A stretch of 64,000 nt of DNA from assembly GCA_016713365.1 (NCBI GenBank), contig JADJPG010000040.1, positions 1 to 64,000 of the forward strand, written 5' to 3'. The position numbers were made by a program, and so were the translations under genes. This document shows positions 51,101-57,971 of the stretch, piece after piece. The DNA comes from Verrucomicrobiota bacterium. Lineage in GTDB: Bacteria; Verrucomicrobiota; Verrucomicrobiia; Limisphaerales; JADJPG01. The first letter of the stretch is position 1. Each line of letters starts with the position of its first letter. The notes under the pieces were generated by a model. That model made no database searches. It was given only the letters and a program-made list of their open reading frames with translations, and had not been told where the DNA came from.

Positions 51101-51285
51101 GCGGCAGCCAGGAAGAGGGAACCGTGAAGGACATGCAAAAGGTCACCCGTGAGCAACTCGACCGGTCGCGCATTCAGGACGAAATCAAACGAGACGATTT
51201 GCAAAAGCAATTGCTCGACCCGCTCTTTCCGAACATCGAACGCGAGAACAGTTCGCCGAAGGGTAAGGGTGACAAGAGTCTTTGA
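39172..51285 (+). CDS. gspD: Giant secretin (GspD-like) with about 43 N1-type modules
   Basis: A single open frame of 4037 residues; typical GspD is about 650. Order: signal peptide (TTLSILVGCTLAASASA); N0-like domain (about 40-125, FQFDGMPYSDVVERFAQMAG); then about 43 tandem N1/NolW-type modules of about 75-105 residues (roughly 135-3747), each ending like NRLIVSG followed by IEQLD. The secretin barrel domain starts at QPQVLIQVLLAEVTLDKG (about 3748), with LSRPQIVTSDNKAA, DVGVNLSVTPKI and VPSGQTILIGGLI (about 3919). The C-terminal tail is charged. One module near 45970-46120 has a Pro/Ala/Gln-rich insert. No stop or frameshift interrupts it. Context makes it the outer-membrane channel of the T2SS. 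Confidence 0.92.
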   Translation: MKRTTLSILVGCTLAASASAQNATKPAPAAAAAQPARNIRFQFDGMPYSDVVERFAQMAGKPLIADTNITGTITYNDPTAYSYTEALDTLNIMLSMKGLMLIESGNYLRLVPFKELPAMPLRILRGTDATGDVRPGEVVTVVLDIKNLESKEIVDSITSMLSNAGSVAALPKGRGMIVTDRLANIQRVRALLATIDTEATVNRQMKTYTLLHASGAIVSDLLNRTFGIATAPKRTTYNPNSKAMEVLPPDPNDYITSVYDEASRTMVLFGPNERLTLAEELINKFEQKDGPGGDVRIYFPQSIKADELANVIRQAIPGVAAPGDTAANAATKARVIADASQNRLIVAAPIPGQLEQIDQLISRLDKGAVGTVGGTTNVPLRSQSVQLTKVFRPRAADSTNLASILTQALTRRSASGQMVTTASVSHDPASGSVVLSGSPGDLQIASDIVTQLETGTTSPVRLQTKFIDVGSATEAKRIQPMVEQLYRDQVSSGAFSAGPHAKIMADADSGRIIVTASEEHLSRVEDIIRQLRSDKAQTQSRRLQIITLKNSRAEAALPNIQNLIADRMSERRFSDVPKPSIIADAPNNRLLVTATDEQITAIQQVVTVVDVAPAAVKREMRVIPLRAKPAAEVIPTVTSLLEQTADAPSNPLLAPKLMADPTGKQIIVLAMASDFERIEKLVAQFDATAATSAPRQFRAVELFGRNAADLTPLVTQLYTEQLRGQPEPPGGPATVLAETKENRIMVSGAEQEITRVEAIIRQLDPAGRKGSKEETRVIRMKAALAAELASLVEKSLNAQSQQVKVLVDARSNSLVVSGDSAAVEAASEVIRQLDTRSDVQPREMRIIELKQGDANTISSIANNLAVELIKDQRGPDYTPQTRITPDATSNRLIVSGPKDELNTVSKVVEQLDQAPEAAGGARVFKLVSADAAQVVGVVSNAMLKFDNRNKPIQRVTISLDRESNSIIIAGPRNDLKDAENIIQRLDNEGIDPTATGATAGKARELKIMDVQSTDVDGLAALAMKVFSAQNAGRTVTNLVSITPEPNGKRLIVLAPSGVLSQVETVVATLDSKPDQGVRELHVVDSKNGSVTELLPNVQRIYTEQTQGRSGKPATIYPDSSGRRLAVFGTKEQAAQVQQIVDVLASETRAPRETKTFDFGRLAEAQRILPIAQQLYRDQLVNNPSMGAADAQLISDGKTGRLIVSARADQLKVIEEIVSRLQITATTNQTSRETKAFEVGSAADVQRLQPLVQQLYTDQWRDKAETDPADAQIVADPRAGRIIVTGKPEHVKQIEVILQQLGTNKARTEARDTRIFDLTTASAVELAATVRTLYLEQAKARLGAQQPDTMITPDAGGNRLIVVGDTNELNEIEGIIQKLDKVSAQSASARVFKLKSADPQKVSEILTTSLVRFDAYGRPQKRATVSVDAKTRTLIVTGDPKELGSVATIIEQLDQSLGAQPDRKMKVLTLKQGKVSELLGKVRQLYNDQLTAQPDLATTDILMMEDAASNQLLLAGNDRQIALVEQILDNLQAAAMTRGERETKFIEVGQVDELNRLMPLVQQLYQERWKHREVGDPADAFIITDAKNGRFIVTGRTNHLVEIEQIVAQLRATDAGAPRDTRIYDLSTANAAELATTVRSLYLDQARTRPAAQPQETLILPDGTSNRLIVAGATNELNVVEDIIKKLDKVSSQSGTVRLFKLKSADPNKVMEVLGNALMSYDAYGRPRRRVGITVDAKTRTIVVAGDPKELQALQNASVIIEQLDNALGAQADRKIKVVALKQGKAAELSPKVRQLYNDQLTAQPDLAVNDVLIMEDGPANQLILAGSEPQLKVLESIITDLQSASINQGPRETKIFTVGQAEDVTKLHGIVQQLYQDRWKSRDAGDPPDAQLIADTANGRIVATGRTNHIAELTSIVEMLKEAGAGSKRDVHVVSLQRNSAQAVSSMINQLFAKQVASTDPADRLVLSALQDDRTLVVEAAEKTFERVSDVVKKIDDTETSVQNVIQTVHLKKGRADNLAEAINAALTNRVGTALAKRVSVTPVLGANSLLINGPTNAVEDVMKLVRELDTESEAGDIEVRIYKLENGAAKEVSSILDDLLQNVSRYQARTRTGRFIQANVSIDARANSLIIAGTPAHFAVVEKILPTLDKQPERSDRDVQFIWLRKAKAYDVVSKVEAVFDGRDSKEKPVIEADPLNNSVTVIARRGDLAQIQDLINRLDDSSKDTSMQVRLRPLERVAAEQMAKMLLNIYPQMGSGQVRVVEKTTAPKAVAPGVPGGAVAPQGQQQNQPPTAPAPAPAATPAQPGAQTTPDTNVVQEVVISVDKVANALILSGPAQELDNLDRIITDLSFNFWGNESEFRLFPLKDADPVVAARTLTELLRQEPVPVQGQPGQPPQMRTQQPKITVVAEPRTRSIIVRARPTDFPLLETLINQLDAAGQVTQVEFRVVPLTNAPPEKVLPLVQQMVTQLNVSRPGEPLSVTIDARSRGLLVVGRDTVLTQVEKMIRQLDTPSEFTEAEVLMVSLKKANATQLAGVLQSLLRPGAQGELTSEARELQEQVRRLKIQNEAGQSVLLDLSKPIKISADPVAGQGGANRLIISSTADNLKALGAVVAMMDTVPVTEDAVVKVMALKFADASSVAQTLTTIFMQGRQLAIGPTGPNAQPAGPQGKALVNPLNVAIDPRANAVILSGQIETMNLAMQLIADIDKPLDRFVTEVKLFRLKHASATKMVPLLQSVFTEGPSVPGTEGLSTQVSRLKTFKDGGVTNLTSAPKTRTALTIQADDLANILVVAARSDMLPLIGDVIDQLDIPAASGLETVRIYPMTHADPSAIQKILNDIYNSPRATTAVRAEDKPIITVDARTSALVVAGNSKSFAVIEGLLTQLDQKLAFELRDIRIIPLDNADATVVAANVQRLMDARVTQRATLNQGTADTLKVTILADLRSNALLVAGGRESFDMVESLAKQLDKASPALSGRIRLIALTNADSRVIAATLTTLFTQRYASQRAADVGQMRPIILADPRSNSLIVTANQEDNGTIDDLLKRLDTKPENPSLTLTVLPLKKNDSTRVAAVLKTVFAARLQAQALPGQPALPSEQIEVQPDALNNALIISASKENLELIQGLVAKLDTEPTVDGGLLQTFTLQFADAQRVATMLNSLVRQGLYHPGQPLGGGARAAGGRDALAISVDPRSNTLFVSASPENLAVVKSIIEKIDTKDFSDATNVRVYTLKNAKASTLATTLEQFFRAKRTADSVAVNANERSIPVSVLADDRINSIIVTGTKEAFEAVERLMPQLDGDSTFHRLNFRVFALKKATAQKLQQTLQPIFANRPPKVKGEPNDPITIMADPWVNALLVGASADDMSTVESLINQLDADATDRGLSIHVFPLAKADARRVATTVQSLFRENAPGSVVPVQVNADERINAIVVSCGETDAKRIGELVKKLDTEQVARVSEIRVFPLKFARADSLSTMLNTALNTKPTALTEQSPNAQSVLQFISRTEGGQEFVTAALKEGILITPDARMNSLIVSGPVDYMGLMEQIITRLDASSPQQAKIKVFPLKNADAEQMARLLMQLFRMTQTAALANASQRSIQYTLVRNTGNGEGDQEAASATVGTAEQNALTITVDPRTNSLLVGGTEHYVALVSQIIDSLDATEANERRTEVVRLKNSQAQDVATAIRNFLDQEKIRTTQGLAPDEIGTAQRLLEREVAVVAEQLSNTLLVSANPRFFEQIKALIEELDKAQPQVLIQVLLAEVTLDKGLDLGLSWTYDNVPFAAGITVDESKWIDGGFASAVTGGKYSFLLQALEEDGRLEVLSRPQIVTSDNKAATISIGQRVPLITDTRVTELTGNSISNYRYEDVGVNLSVTPKISPDGTVKLEIGTTNSAVSSSSVPISKDISAPIINQRRANTTVSVPSGQTILIGGLIATTDDKRMVKVPWLGDIPVIGAMFRKSHNTRERKELLILLTPQILSGSQEEGTVKDMQKVTREQLDRSRIQDEIKRDDLQKQLLDPLFPNIERENSSPKGKGDKSL
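39580..50412 (+). repeat. Array of about 43 tandem secretin N-domain modules
   Basis: Protein-level tandem repeat within the giant secretin. A typical module reads (R)VFxLKxADAxxVAxxLxxLY, then a variable loop, then ITxDxRxNxLIVSGxxxxLxxIExLIxQLD. By hand I split the region into about 43 modules averaging 83 residues. Identity between modules is low outside the NxLIV and terminal LD positions, except for one recently expanded block. Confidence 0.88.
42841..44703 (+). repeat. Supra-repeat: four-module block tandemly duplicated (about 930 bp units)
   Basis: Units begin at 42841, 43771 and (partial) 44704, i.e. periods of 930 and 933 bases. Each unit holds four successive modules opening RETKxFEVG, RDTRIxDLxTA, xRxFKLKSADP and DRKxKVxxLKQGK. 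Corresponding modules in different units are far more alike than neighbours within a unit (e.g. FDAYGRPQKR and YDAYGRPRRR). The copies differ at many positions, so this is an evolved duplication, not an assembly repeat. Confidence 0.85.
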
Positions 51286-51823
51286 CGTTTTTACGCGGGC
51301 CGCGAATTTGGTTGAGACAGGCCTCGCCATTCGGGCTGCGGTGCTGATTCTCGCTTGTGCCGTCCTGGCATCGACCTTGTGCGGTTGTGCGGGTGGCGCT
51401 GCGGGCAAAAGCGCTGCAGCTACTGCCGTGGAGAGTATCCACGTTCTAAGCGTTCCAGTAGCGGTGGACTTCGATGGTGTGCCGGGGCCGGATGGCTTCG
51501 CTGTTACCGTATTTGCCAAGGGACTCAAAAGCGCCAAGGGTGTTCCGTTACCTGATGGCAAGCTGGAGTTGTTGATGTATGACGGTTTGTTTCTTGAAGG
51601 GAAGCCATCAGGGGCCGAGCCCTTACGAGTCTGGCGTTTTTCCCGCTCCGAACTGAAGCTGCACTCGGGAAAGAGTGCGGTTGGAACCGGCTACCGCTTC
51701 ACGCTCCGCTGGGAGGAGGCGCGTCCGACGAAGTCCCGAATCAGCATTGTCGTGCGTTATCTGCCCGTCTCAGGCCCGCCGGTGGTTTCGGCGCCGAGTT
51801 CCGTGGCGATTGGGACGAAGTAG
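51269..51823 (+). CDS. Putative lipoprotein, candidate secretin pilotin
   Basis: A 184-residue protein. The GTG at 51269 lies 17 bases inside the end of the secretin gene, with a purine-rich stretch before it. A hydrophobic segment leads to LCGC (Cys at about 40), a somewhat unusual lipobox. The mature part is predicted beta-rich, with VAVDFDGVPGPDGFAV, KLELLMYDGLF and a last strand SRISIVVRYLPV. Overlap with the secretin gene suggests it serves the secretin, for example as a pilotin, but no known pilotin family was recognised. Confidence 0.65.
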   Translation: MTRVFDVFTRAANLVETGLAIRAAVLILACAVLASTLCGCAGGAAGKSAAATAVESIHVLSVPVAVDFDGVPGPDGFAVTVFAKGLKSAKGVPLPDGKLELLMYDGLFLEGKPSGAEPLRVWRFSRSELKLHSGKSAVGTGYRFTLRWEEARPTKSRISIVVRYLPVSGPPVVSAPSSVAIGTK

Positions 51824-51972
51824 TTGGTTTGGCGAGGTGGGAGAGGTTTGGTTTCGGAGGCGGTGCAGGAGAGGAGGAACCATGGTAGCAAAAACGGCTC
51901 ATTTATTGGGCTGGAAAGAAATTGCTGCAATAAGAGCAAACTGGTATCAACGCCTTCACCACCGCTGAAGTT

Positions 51973-52713
51973 ATGGAGAAGACGACGACTATTCATCCTC
52001 AGAGGGGATCTTTCGAGACTACCCATTGGACGGTTGTGCTCGCGGCCGCCGGTCAGGATTCGGCGCAGGCGCGAACGGCGTTCGGCAGGCTCTACGGGGA
52101 CTATTGGTATCCCCTCTATGCGTTTGCGCGTCGGCGCGGGGCGTCGCCCGAGGAAGCCCAGGATCTGGCGCAGGAGTTTTTTACCCGGCTGTTGGAAAAG
52201 CAGTCTTTGGAGGGAATCCAGCGGGAGGGCGGCAAGTTCAGGTCGTTTTTGCTGCGGTCGTTCGACAACTTTCTGATCAAGGAGCGGGAACGTCGCAATG
52301 CCCTCAAGCGTGGCGGTGGAATCCCGGCGTTGTCCCTGCAGATGGAAGATGCCGAGGCCCGCTACACCCTCGATCCAGCGGACGCGGCGACGCCGGAGTC
52401 GCATTACGAGCGCCAGTGGGCGCTGACATTGCTGGACCACGTGCTGCAACGGCTGCGAGGTGAATGGATGGCTTCGGGCAAGGAGGCATTTTTCTTGGAC
52501 ATGCAGCCGCATTTGCAGGGTGAGAAGTCGGGCCGGCCATACGCTGAGATCGCGGAGCGCCACGGCATGACCGAAAGCGCCGTGAAAGTGGCGGTGCATC
52601 GGGTGCGGGTCCGGTATGGGGAATTGTTACGGCAGGAAATTGGGCGAACGGTCAGTACGGCGGCAGAGGTGGAGGATGAACTGCGCCATTTAATTACGGT
52701 GATGGGGCGCTGA
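51973..52713 (+). CDS. ECF-like RNA polymerase sigma factor
   Basis: A 246-residue sigma-70 family protein of the group-IV (ECF) type common in Planctomycetota and Verrucomicrobiota. The region 2 part is FGRLYGDYWYPLYAFARRRG to FRSFLLRSFDNFLIKERER. The region 4 helix-turn-helix is GRPYAEIAERHGMTESAVKV. The spacer between them is long. There is no anti-sigma gene nearby. Instead a Ser/Thr kinase gene follows, an arrangement in which the kinase may control the sigma factor. The 149 bases before it hold no gene. Confidence 0.88.
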   Translation: MEKTTTIHPQRGSFETTHWTVVLAAAGQDSAQARTAFGRLYGDYWYPLYAFARRRGASPEEAQDLAQEFFTRLLEKQSLEGIQREGGKFRSFLLRSFDNFLIKERERRNALKRGGGIPALSLQMEDAEARYTLDPADAATPESHYERQWALTLLDHVLQRLRGEWMASGKEAFFLDMQPHLQGEKSGRPYAEIAERHGMTESAVKVAVHRVRVRYGELLRQEIGRTVSTAAEVEDELRHLITVMGR

Positions 52714-52720
52714 TCTTTTT

Positions 52721-52748
52721 TTGTAACCTCTGCTTCCGTCTCCGGTGG
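52721..52748 (+). promoter_or_regulatory. Candidate ECF-type promoter upstream of the kinase gene
   Basis: TTGTAACCTC at 52721-52730 and CGGTGG at 52743-52748, 12 bases apart. The same pair with the same spacing recurs at 57824 and 59448. Position and composition fit the -35 (GTAAC) and -10 (CGGTG) elements of an ECF promoter. Transcription would start near 52754, supporting the kinase start at 52767. Confidence 0.6.
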
Positions 52749-52766
52749 GATATGGCGGAAGTGTCG

Positions 52767-54919
52767 ATGCGATTTTGTGCTGAATGTGGAAAGCAGGTCC
52801 CGCCCGGGGCCTGGGGCGAGCTTTGTCCGCATTGCTTGTTCCTGCGTGGCGCGGCGGCGGTGGTGCCCTTTGGCGACGCGCTGCTCGGGGTCGTGGGGGA
52901 TTACGAACTGCAGGAGGAAATTGCCCGCGGCGGGATGGGAGAGTGGTCTACAGGGCGTGGCAGAAGAGTCTGAAACGCCATGTTGCCCTCAAGATGATGC
53001 TCGCCGGACAGCACGCGACTGAGGAGCAGGTCCGGCGATTCAAGGCGGAGGCGATCGCGGGCGGGGTGTTGCATCACCCGAACATCGTGGGAGTTCACGA
53101 AGTCGGCAGTCATGAGAGCCTGCCCTACATCGTGATGGATCTGGTCGACGGCCCTAGCCTCTCGCGAATGCTGAAGGAAGGGCCGCTGCCGGTGGAGCAG
53201 GCCGCCAGTTACCTGAAGACGATTTCTGAGGCGATTCACTTCGCGCATTCCCGGGGCATTCTTCACCGCGACTTGAAGCCGTCGAACGTGTTGATTGATT
53301 CGAGCAATCAACCGCGGGTGATGGATTTCGGACTCGCGAAGAACCTCGCTGCGGATGCCAGCCTGACGGCGACGGGGTCAGTCCATGGCTCACCCAGTTA
53401 CATGCCTCCGGAGCAGGCGAGGGGAGATCGGAAGCAGGTGGGTGTGCGGAGCGACGTCTATTCGCTCGGCGCCATGCTGTATCATTTGTTGACCGGTCGC
53501 CCGCCCTTCGTGGCGCAGACGATTGCCGCCACCTTGCAACAAGTGGAGACGGCCGAGCCACTCGCTCCGCGGTTGTTGAATTCGAGCGTACCGAAGGATT
53601 TGGAGACCATTTGCTTCAAATGCCTGGAGAAGGATCCGGAGCGTCGTTACGCCTCAGCCGGCGAGCTGGCGGAGGAACTGGGCCGGTTTCTCAAGGATGA
53701 GCCGATTCACGCCCGTCCGATTGGCCGGCCTGAAAAAGCGTGGCGCTGGTGCCGGCGCAATCCGCTGGCAGCCAGCTTTGCCGGAACGGTCTGCGTGGCG
53801 CTGGCCGTCTCACTCTGGTTGCTGGTGCTGGTCAACGAGGCGAAGAACAAGCAGGTGGAGCTGACGCGAGACGCAAAGCAGTTCAACTTGGAGAAGGACG
53901 CCGCCGCCAGGCGGGTGTTGAGGATGGTCGAAGAGAATCTGGCAGGGATTTGGGCGAATAGTGCCAAGCCAGATCTGGACATCATTTCCGAGGACGTTGC
54001 CGCTCTCTCTGGTCTCGCCATTTTGCCGGTCACCAACCTCGCCGCGTCGGTTCGTTGGAAGATGGGAGCGGTGACGGATGAAGATCCGGTAGGGCGGGTG
54101 CGGCAGTTTGGATTGCTCATCTCGAATATCGAGTCCAACGCCAGTCGGCTCCTGGAACGGGAAGTTCGGGTCGATTTGCGGCTCTACAAGTTCCAGCAGG
54201 ATTTTGGCAGGGACTTGTGTAATGGAGTAATGGATTTTGGTCGCCTGGGCGCGCGCCAGTTCCTGACGCTGCGGCGAAGCAATCCGGGACTCATCCCGAT
54301 GGTGATGCCGACCAATTCCTTCAAGGAAGGAATCATGTTCTCCCGGAGCAACTCACCCATTCGGACCCTCGCTGACGTAAGGGGACGCGCCGTGGCATTT
54401 GGAGACACCAACTCGACGATCAGCTTCTGGGCTCAGATCAATCTGGCGGAGCTCGGCATCAATGCTGCCAACCTCTCACGCTACGACTACCTCGACAGCA
54501 CTTTGGATTTTGCCGACGAGGTGTTGAACGTTGGGTTGTCTAATGCCGTGCGCAAGGTCGGTTACCTGCACAGTCACGCCAAGGTGATCGAGGGAGTTCT
54601 CGACGGGAAATACGATGTTGGTGTGGCGAATCTGAAGGCGTTTTTGGCCTTCAAGGACCGAGGGCTCGTTGCCATCCCCGATTCCCAGTTCACCAGCTGC
54701 CGCAATGTCTTCGTAGCGAGGCCGAATACTGATCCCGCCTCGGTGGACGCGATCATTGAGATCATGACCAACCTTCAGGGATACTGGCTGCAGCGGCTCC
54801 CGGACGCTTCGTTGGGTTACGAGCGTGCGAAGTTGAGTGCCTATGCGCACGAAGAGCTTTGGCTGGATCGGGGTTTGGTCCATCTTCCCGTTCAAGCCGC
54901 AATCGCAGTAAGGAGGTAA
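52767..54919 (+). CDS. Ser/Thr protein kinase fused to a PhnD-like binding domain, apparent frameshift
   Basis: About 715 residues after repair. Order: N-terminal zinc ribbon (CAECGKQ and CPHC); kinase domain with GGMGVVYRA glycine loop, VALKMM lysine, HRDLKPSNVL, DFGLAKN and MPPEQAR; a membrane helix (ASFAGTVCVALAVSLWLLVLV); a coiled coil; and an extracytoplasmic PhnD/periplasmic-binding-like domain (IRTLADVRGRAVAFGDTNST, then GVLDGKYDVGVANLKAF). The frame breaks at GAGA 52939-52942. Removing two bases restores the glycine loop. The ATG at 52767 has GGAAG before it. It is probably a transmembrane sensor kinase paired with the ECF factor. Confidence 0.85.
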
Positions 54920-54922
54920 GTC

Positions 54923-56899
54923 ATGCAATCGAAACCAAACTCAGGCGCGTTAACGATGGGGAAGCGTGGATGGCCCGCGCGGTTCTGCGCGGCGGTGCTG
55001 CTCGTTGTCCTGTCGGCTGCCCCGATGTCCGGACAGCTGGCCATCACCGAGGTGATGACGCAATCGACCGGCGTGGCGGAGGGCGGTGATGATTTCTGGG
55101 AGCTGACCAATTTCGGAGCGGAGCCTGTCGACCTGAGCGACTACTGGTTTCGCGACGGTTTGTCATACAGCTTTGGCGTTTCGGTGGCCGTGGCGGCAGA
55201 TGTGCAGGCAGTATCTCTCGCCACCTTGTGGGAGGGAAGCCGAACGGATGCAGCGCGTATCGAACCAGGTGAGTCCGTCGTCTTCGCGCGGACTAGAGCG
55301 AACGTCTTCGCCAATACGCCGGATAACTTCCGGGCGTGGTGGGGACTCGGTCCGGAAGTGAAGGTGGTTTTCTACACGGGCTACGGGCTCGATGAAGTGA
55401 ATGATGCCGTCAATCTCTGGCAGGAGACGCCAGAGCAGGCGATGCTCAAGTATCGCACCGAACTCTTCGAAGCGGAGACGGGCCGTTCCTTCACCTATAA
55501 TCCGGCGACCGGATTGCTCGACACCTACAGTACGCCGGGGGAAGACGGTGCAGAGGTGGCGCTGACTACAGGTGATATTGCGTCACCCGGAACTCACATG
55601 GGCCCGGTGCCGCTCCGAATTGACAGTGGACCCGCCAGCGTGGCAGTGGACGGCGGCTTGAGCGCGACCTTCAACGTTCGCGCGTATGGACTGCCAGTCC
55701 CGCGTTACCAATGGCATTTCAATGGCGAACCCATCGCAGGCGCCGTGCTGCCCACGCTCACCATCGTGGCCGCTGAGATCTCAGACGCTGGCGAATACAC
55801 GGTGGAACTCGACACCGGGCTGGAACGGCTCGTGACGTCTCCTGCGATGTTGACGGTCAATACGCAGGCAAGTTGCGCCACTATCGTTCTCCCGCTGGCG
55901 GATGTCGAAGTGACTCCGGATCAAACCGCCGTCTTCCGCGTCGAGGCGCGCGGCTATCCGCTTCCGACCTTTCAATGGCAGTTCAACAACGTCGACCTGC
56001 CGGGTAAGACTTCGAGCGAGCTTCGGGTTCCCGGCGTAGACGCTAGTTTGACCGGCCTCTACACGGTGAAGGTTTCGAATCCGCTCTGCTCCACCCACGC
56101 CAGCGCGTGGCTCCGTGTCGCGCCCAACGCCAATCTCGTGGTCACAGAAGCAATGGCCAATCCGACGAACAAAATAGCGGTTGGTTACAATCACAACACC
56201 TGGTGGGAGTTGACTAACCGGGGCTCGAACACGGTGAATCTGTTCGGCTACCGGTGGGACGATCGGCCGACCTCTTTGCCCGACGCCGTGGTCTTCACCA
56301 ACAGCCCTTCCCGAAACCTGCCCCTTCTTCCGGGGAGGTCCGCGATTATCGTCTCCGGCATGACGCCAGAGGCGTTCAAGCGCTGGTGGGGTGAGGAGAA
56401 TCTGCCGGAGGATTTGCTGATCATCAGCCACAATGGCAATGGGCTGAATTCGCTAGGAGATGAGATTAAGCTCTGGAACAGCACAGCGCTGACGGAGGGA
56501 GAGTTTCTAGCACCCGTCGTTAATTTCGGACCCTCCCCGGCGGGCGTGAGCTTGTGGTTCGATCCGGTGGAGGCTGAGTTTGGCGAGCCGAGTGTTTTGG
56601 GAGAACGTGGCGCCTTCCACGCGGTGGAGGCCGGTGACATTGGTTCGCCGGGCTGGACGAGCAACAACCGAGTGGTGAGGCCGAAGGTGACCTCGACTCG
56701 GCGTGCGCCGGAAGGTGTCTTCGTTACGTGGAAGACTCAGCCCGGGCGAGCCTATGAATTGCGTCGCAGTGACACTCCGCAAGGTTCGAACTGGGCGTTG
56801 GTTTCCGTCCAGACCGCAACGACCAGTTCCCTCACCGCCCTCGACGCCTCGGCGAACGGCGTCCCGCAGCGTTTCTACAAAATCGTCATGCTTCCCTGA
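54923..56899 (+). CDS. Secreted lamin-tail / Ig-like domain protein
   Basis: A 658-residue exported protein with a signal peptide ([17 protein letters not shown]). Domain order: lamin-tail domain ([11 protein letters not shown], then [20 protein letters not shown]); two Ig-like domains ([16 protein letters not shown] and [16 protein letters not shown]); a second lamin-tail domain ([13 protein letters not shown], then [17 protein letters not shown]); and a short fibronectin-like end. AAGGAGGT overlaps the kinase stop, so it is coupled to the kinase gene. It is probably a surface or extracellular protein; no catalytic motif was seen. Confidence 0.82.
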   Translation: MQSKPNSGALTMGKRGWPARFCAAVLLVVLSAAPMSGQLAITEVMTQSTGVAEGGDDFWELTNFGAEPVDLSDYWFRDGLSYSFGVSVAVAADVQAVSLATLWEGSRTDAARIEPGESVVFARTRANVFANTPDNFRAWWGLGPEVKVVFYTGYGLDEVNDAVNLWQETPEQAMLKYRTELFEAETGRSFTYNPATGLLDTYSTPGEDGAEVALTTGDIASPGTHMGPVPLRIDSGPASVAVDGGLSATFNVRAYGLPVPRYQWHFNGEPIAGAVLPTLTIVAAEISDAGEYTVELDTGLERLVTSPAMLTVNTQASCATIVLPLADVEVTPDQTAVFRVEARGYPLPTFQWQFNNVDLPGKTSSELRVPGVDASLTGLYTVKVSNPLCSTHASAWLRVAPNANLVVTEAMANPTNKIAVGYNHNTWWELTNRGSNTVNLFGYRWDDRPTSLPDAVVFTNSPSRNLPLLPGRSAIIVSGMTPEAFKRWWGEENLPEDLLIISHNGNGLNSLGDEIKLWNSTALTEGEFLAPVVNFGPSPAGVSLWFDPVEAEFGEPSVLGERGAFHAVEAGDIGSPGWTSNNRVVRPKVTSTRRAPEGVFVTWKTQPGRAYELRRSDTPQGSNWALVSVQTATTSSLTALDASANGVPQRFYKIVMLP

Positions 56900-56900
56900 T

Positions 56901-57731
56901 ATGATGCGCGCGAATTCAGATCCATGGAGACAGACATTCGGCAGCACGAAGCAGTTCAGCGGGTTCACCTTGATCGAACTGCTCGTCGTCATCGCAGTCA
57001 TCGCCGTGCTTGCCGCGCTGTTGCTTCCGGCGCTGGGAAAAGCAAAGGAGCACGCGCATCGCATCACCTGCGTCAATAATTTGGAGCAATGGACCAAGGC
57101 TCAGGCCATGTATGCCAATGACAACCAAGACCACATCGCGCGGGAGAGCTATCAGACGGACGGAGTCACCCTGAATTTGTGGGGCGAGGTAAGGGATCCG
57201 ATCGCTGATGATGTTTGGTATAACGCACTGGCCCGCGAGATGAGTGTCTCGCCCGCGATTGATTTTGCGCCCAGCGTGGTACGGGGGGATTTCTACACGC
57301 GCAACCCGATCTTCCATTGTCCGCGTGCCCGCTTTCCGAAGCGCGCTGCCGAGGAAGCGGTGGCCTTCTTCTCCCTCGCCATGAACTCGAAACTCATCAG
57401 CGCGCCGCAACGCTCGATTAAGATCTCCAGCATCATGCGTCCATCGGAGACGGTCATGTTTCTCGACAACCGTCTGCCAGACGACCCGAAGGTCGATCCG
57501 TTTCAATCCTCCACCGCTCTCGGCCAGCCCAGTGCGTTTTCGAGTCGAGTCGCCGCCCGCCATCAGAATCGCGTGAACATTGCGTTTGCGGATGGCCACG
57601 TCGAAGCCTTTGCCGGCACGACGATCGTCACCAACGGTTCCGCCCGCTTCCCGCAGGTGCCGGTCATTTGGACTCCTGACCCGCAGCTCAATCCCAACAC
57701 GGGCGCGTATGTTCCTCTTACCACCCGGTGA
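56901..57731 (+). CDS. Prepilin-type protein with H-x9-DG motif
   Basis: About 276 residues. N-terminal prepilin site [24 protein letters not shown], then [16 protein letters not shown], and near the C-terminus [17 protein letters not shown], the H-x9-DG signature. This family is hugely expanded in Planctomycetota and Verrucomicrobiota and may use the T2SS or type IV pilus pathway. The start is one base after the preceding stop. An in-frame extension upstream is antisense-like shadow sequence inside the previous gene. Confidence 0.83.
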   Translation: MMRANSDPWRQTFGSTKQFSGFTLIELLVVIAVIAVLAALLLPALGKAKEHAHRITCVNNLEQWTKAQAMYANDNQDHIARESYQTDGVTLNLWGEVRDPIADDVWYNALAREMSVSPAIDFAPSVVRGDFYTRNPIFHCPRARFPKRAAEEAVAFFSLAMNSKLISAPQRSIKISSIMRPSETVMFLDNRLPDDPKVDPFQSSTALGQPSAFSSRVAARHQNRVNIAFADGHVEAFAGTTIVTNGSARFPQVPVIWTPDPQLNPNTGAYVPLTTR

Positions 57732-57823
57732 ACCTTCGGGCGGAGTGGATTTCCGTTCCTCGATGTTCGTTGGTCTTGTCGTTGTCCCTAATCCCGGCAC
57801 ATCCAATCATTCTTGGTGAATCC

Positions 57824-57851
57824 TTGTAACTTCCGCCGGGTGGTCCGGTGG
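57824..57851 (+). promoter_or_regulatory. Candidate ECF-type promoter upstream of the phytase-like gene
   Basis: TTGTAACTTC at 57824-57833 and CGGTGG at 57846-57851 with a 12-base spacer, identical in layout to the sites at 52721 and 59448. It lies in a 240-base gene-free region about 120 bases before the gene. Confidence 0.6.
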
Positions 57852-57971
57852 AAGGAGGTTGAAAACAATTCCTGTGAATCGTCGCAGTGGCGATCGCGGG
57901 GATGAGAGTCGCAGTGTTGCGATTCAAACGCTGCTCGTTGAGCGGCGAGAACAACAAAACCAACCTGACCC

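Noticed and set aside
39172..51285. Assembly artefact as the explanation for the giant secretin repeats
   Set aside because: Modules and blocks are strongly diverged in sequence, the frame is kept for 12 kb, and the ends carry a proper signal peptide and secretin domain.
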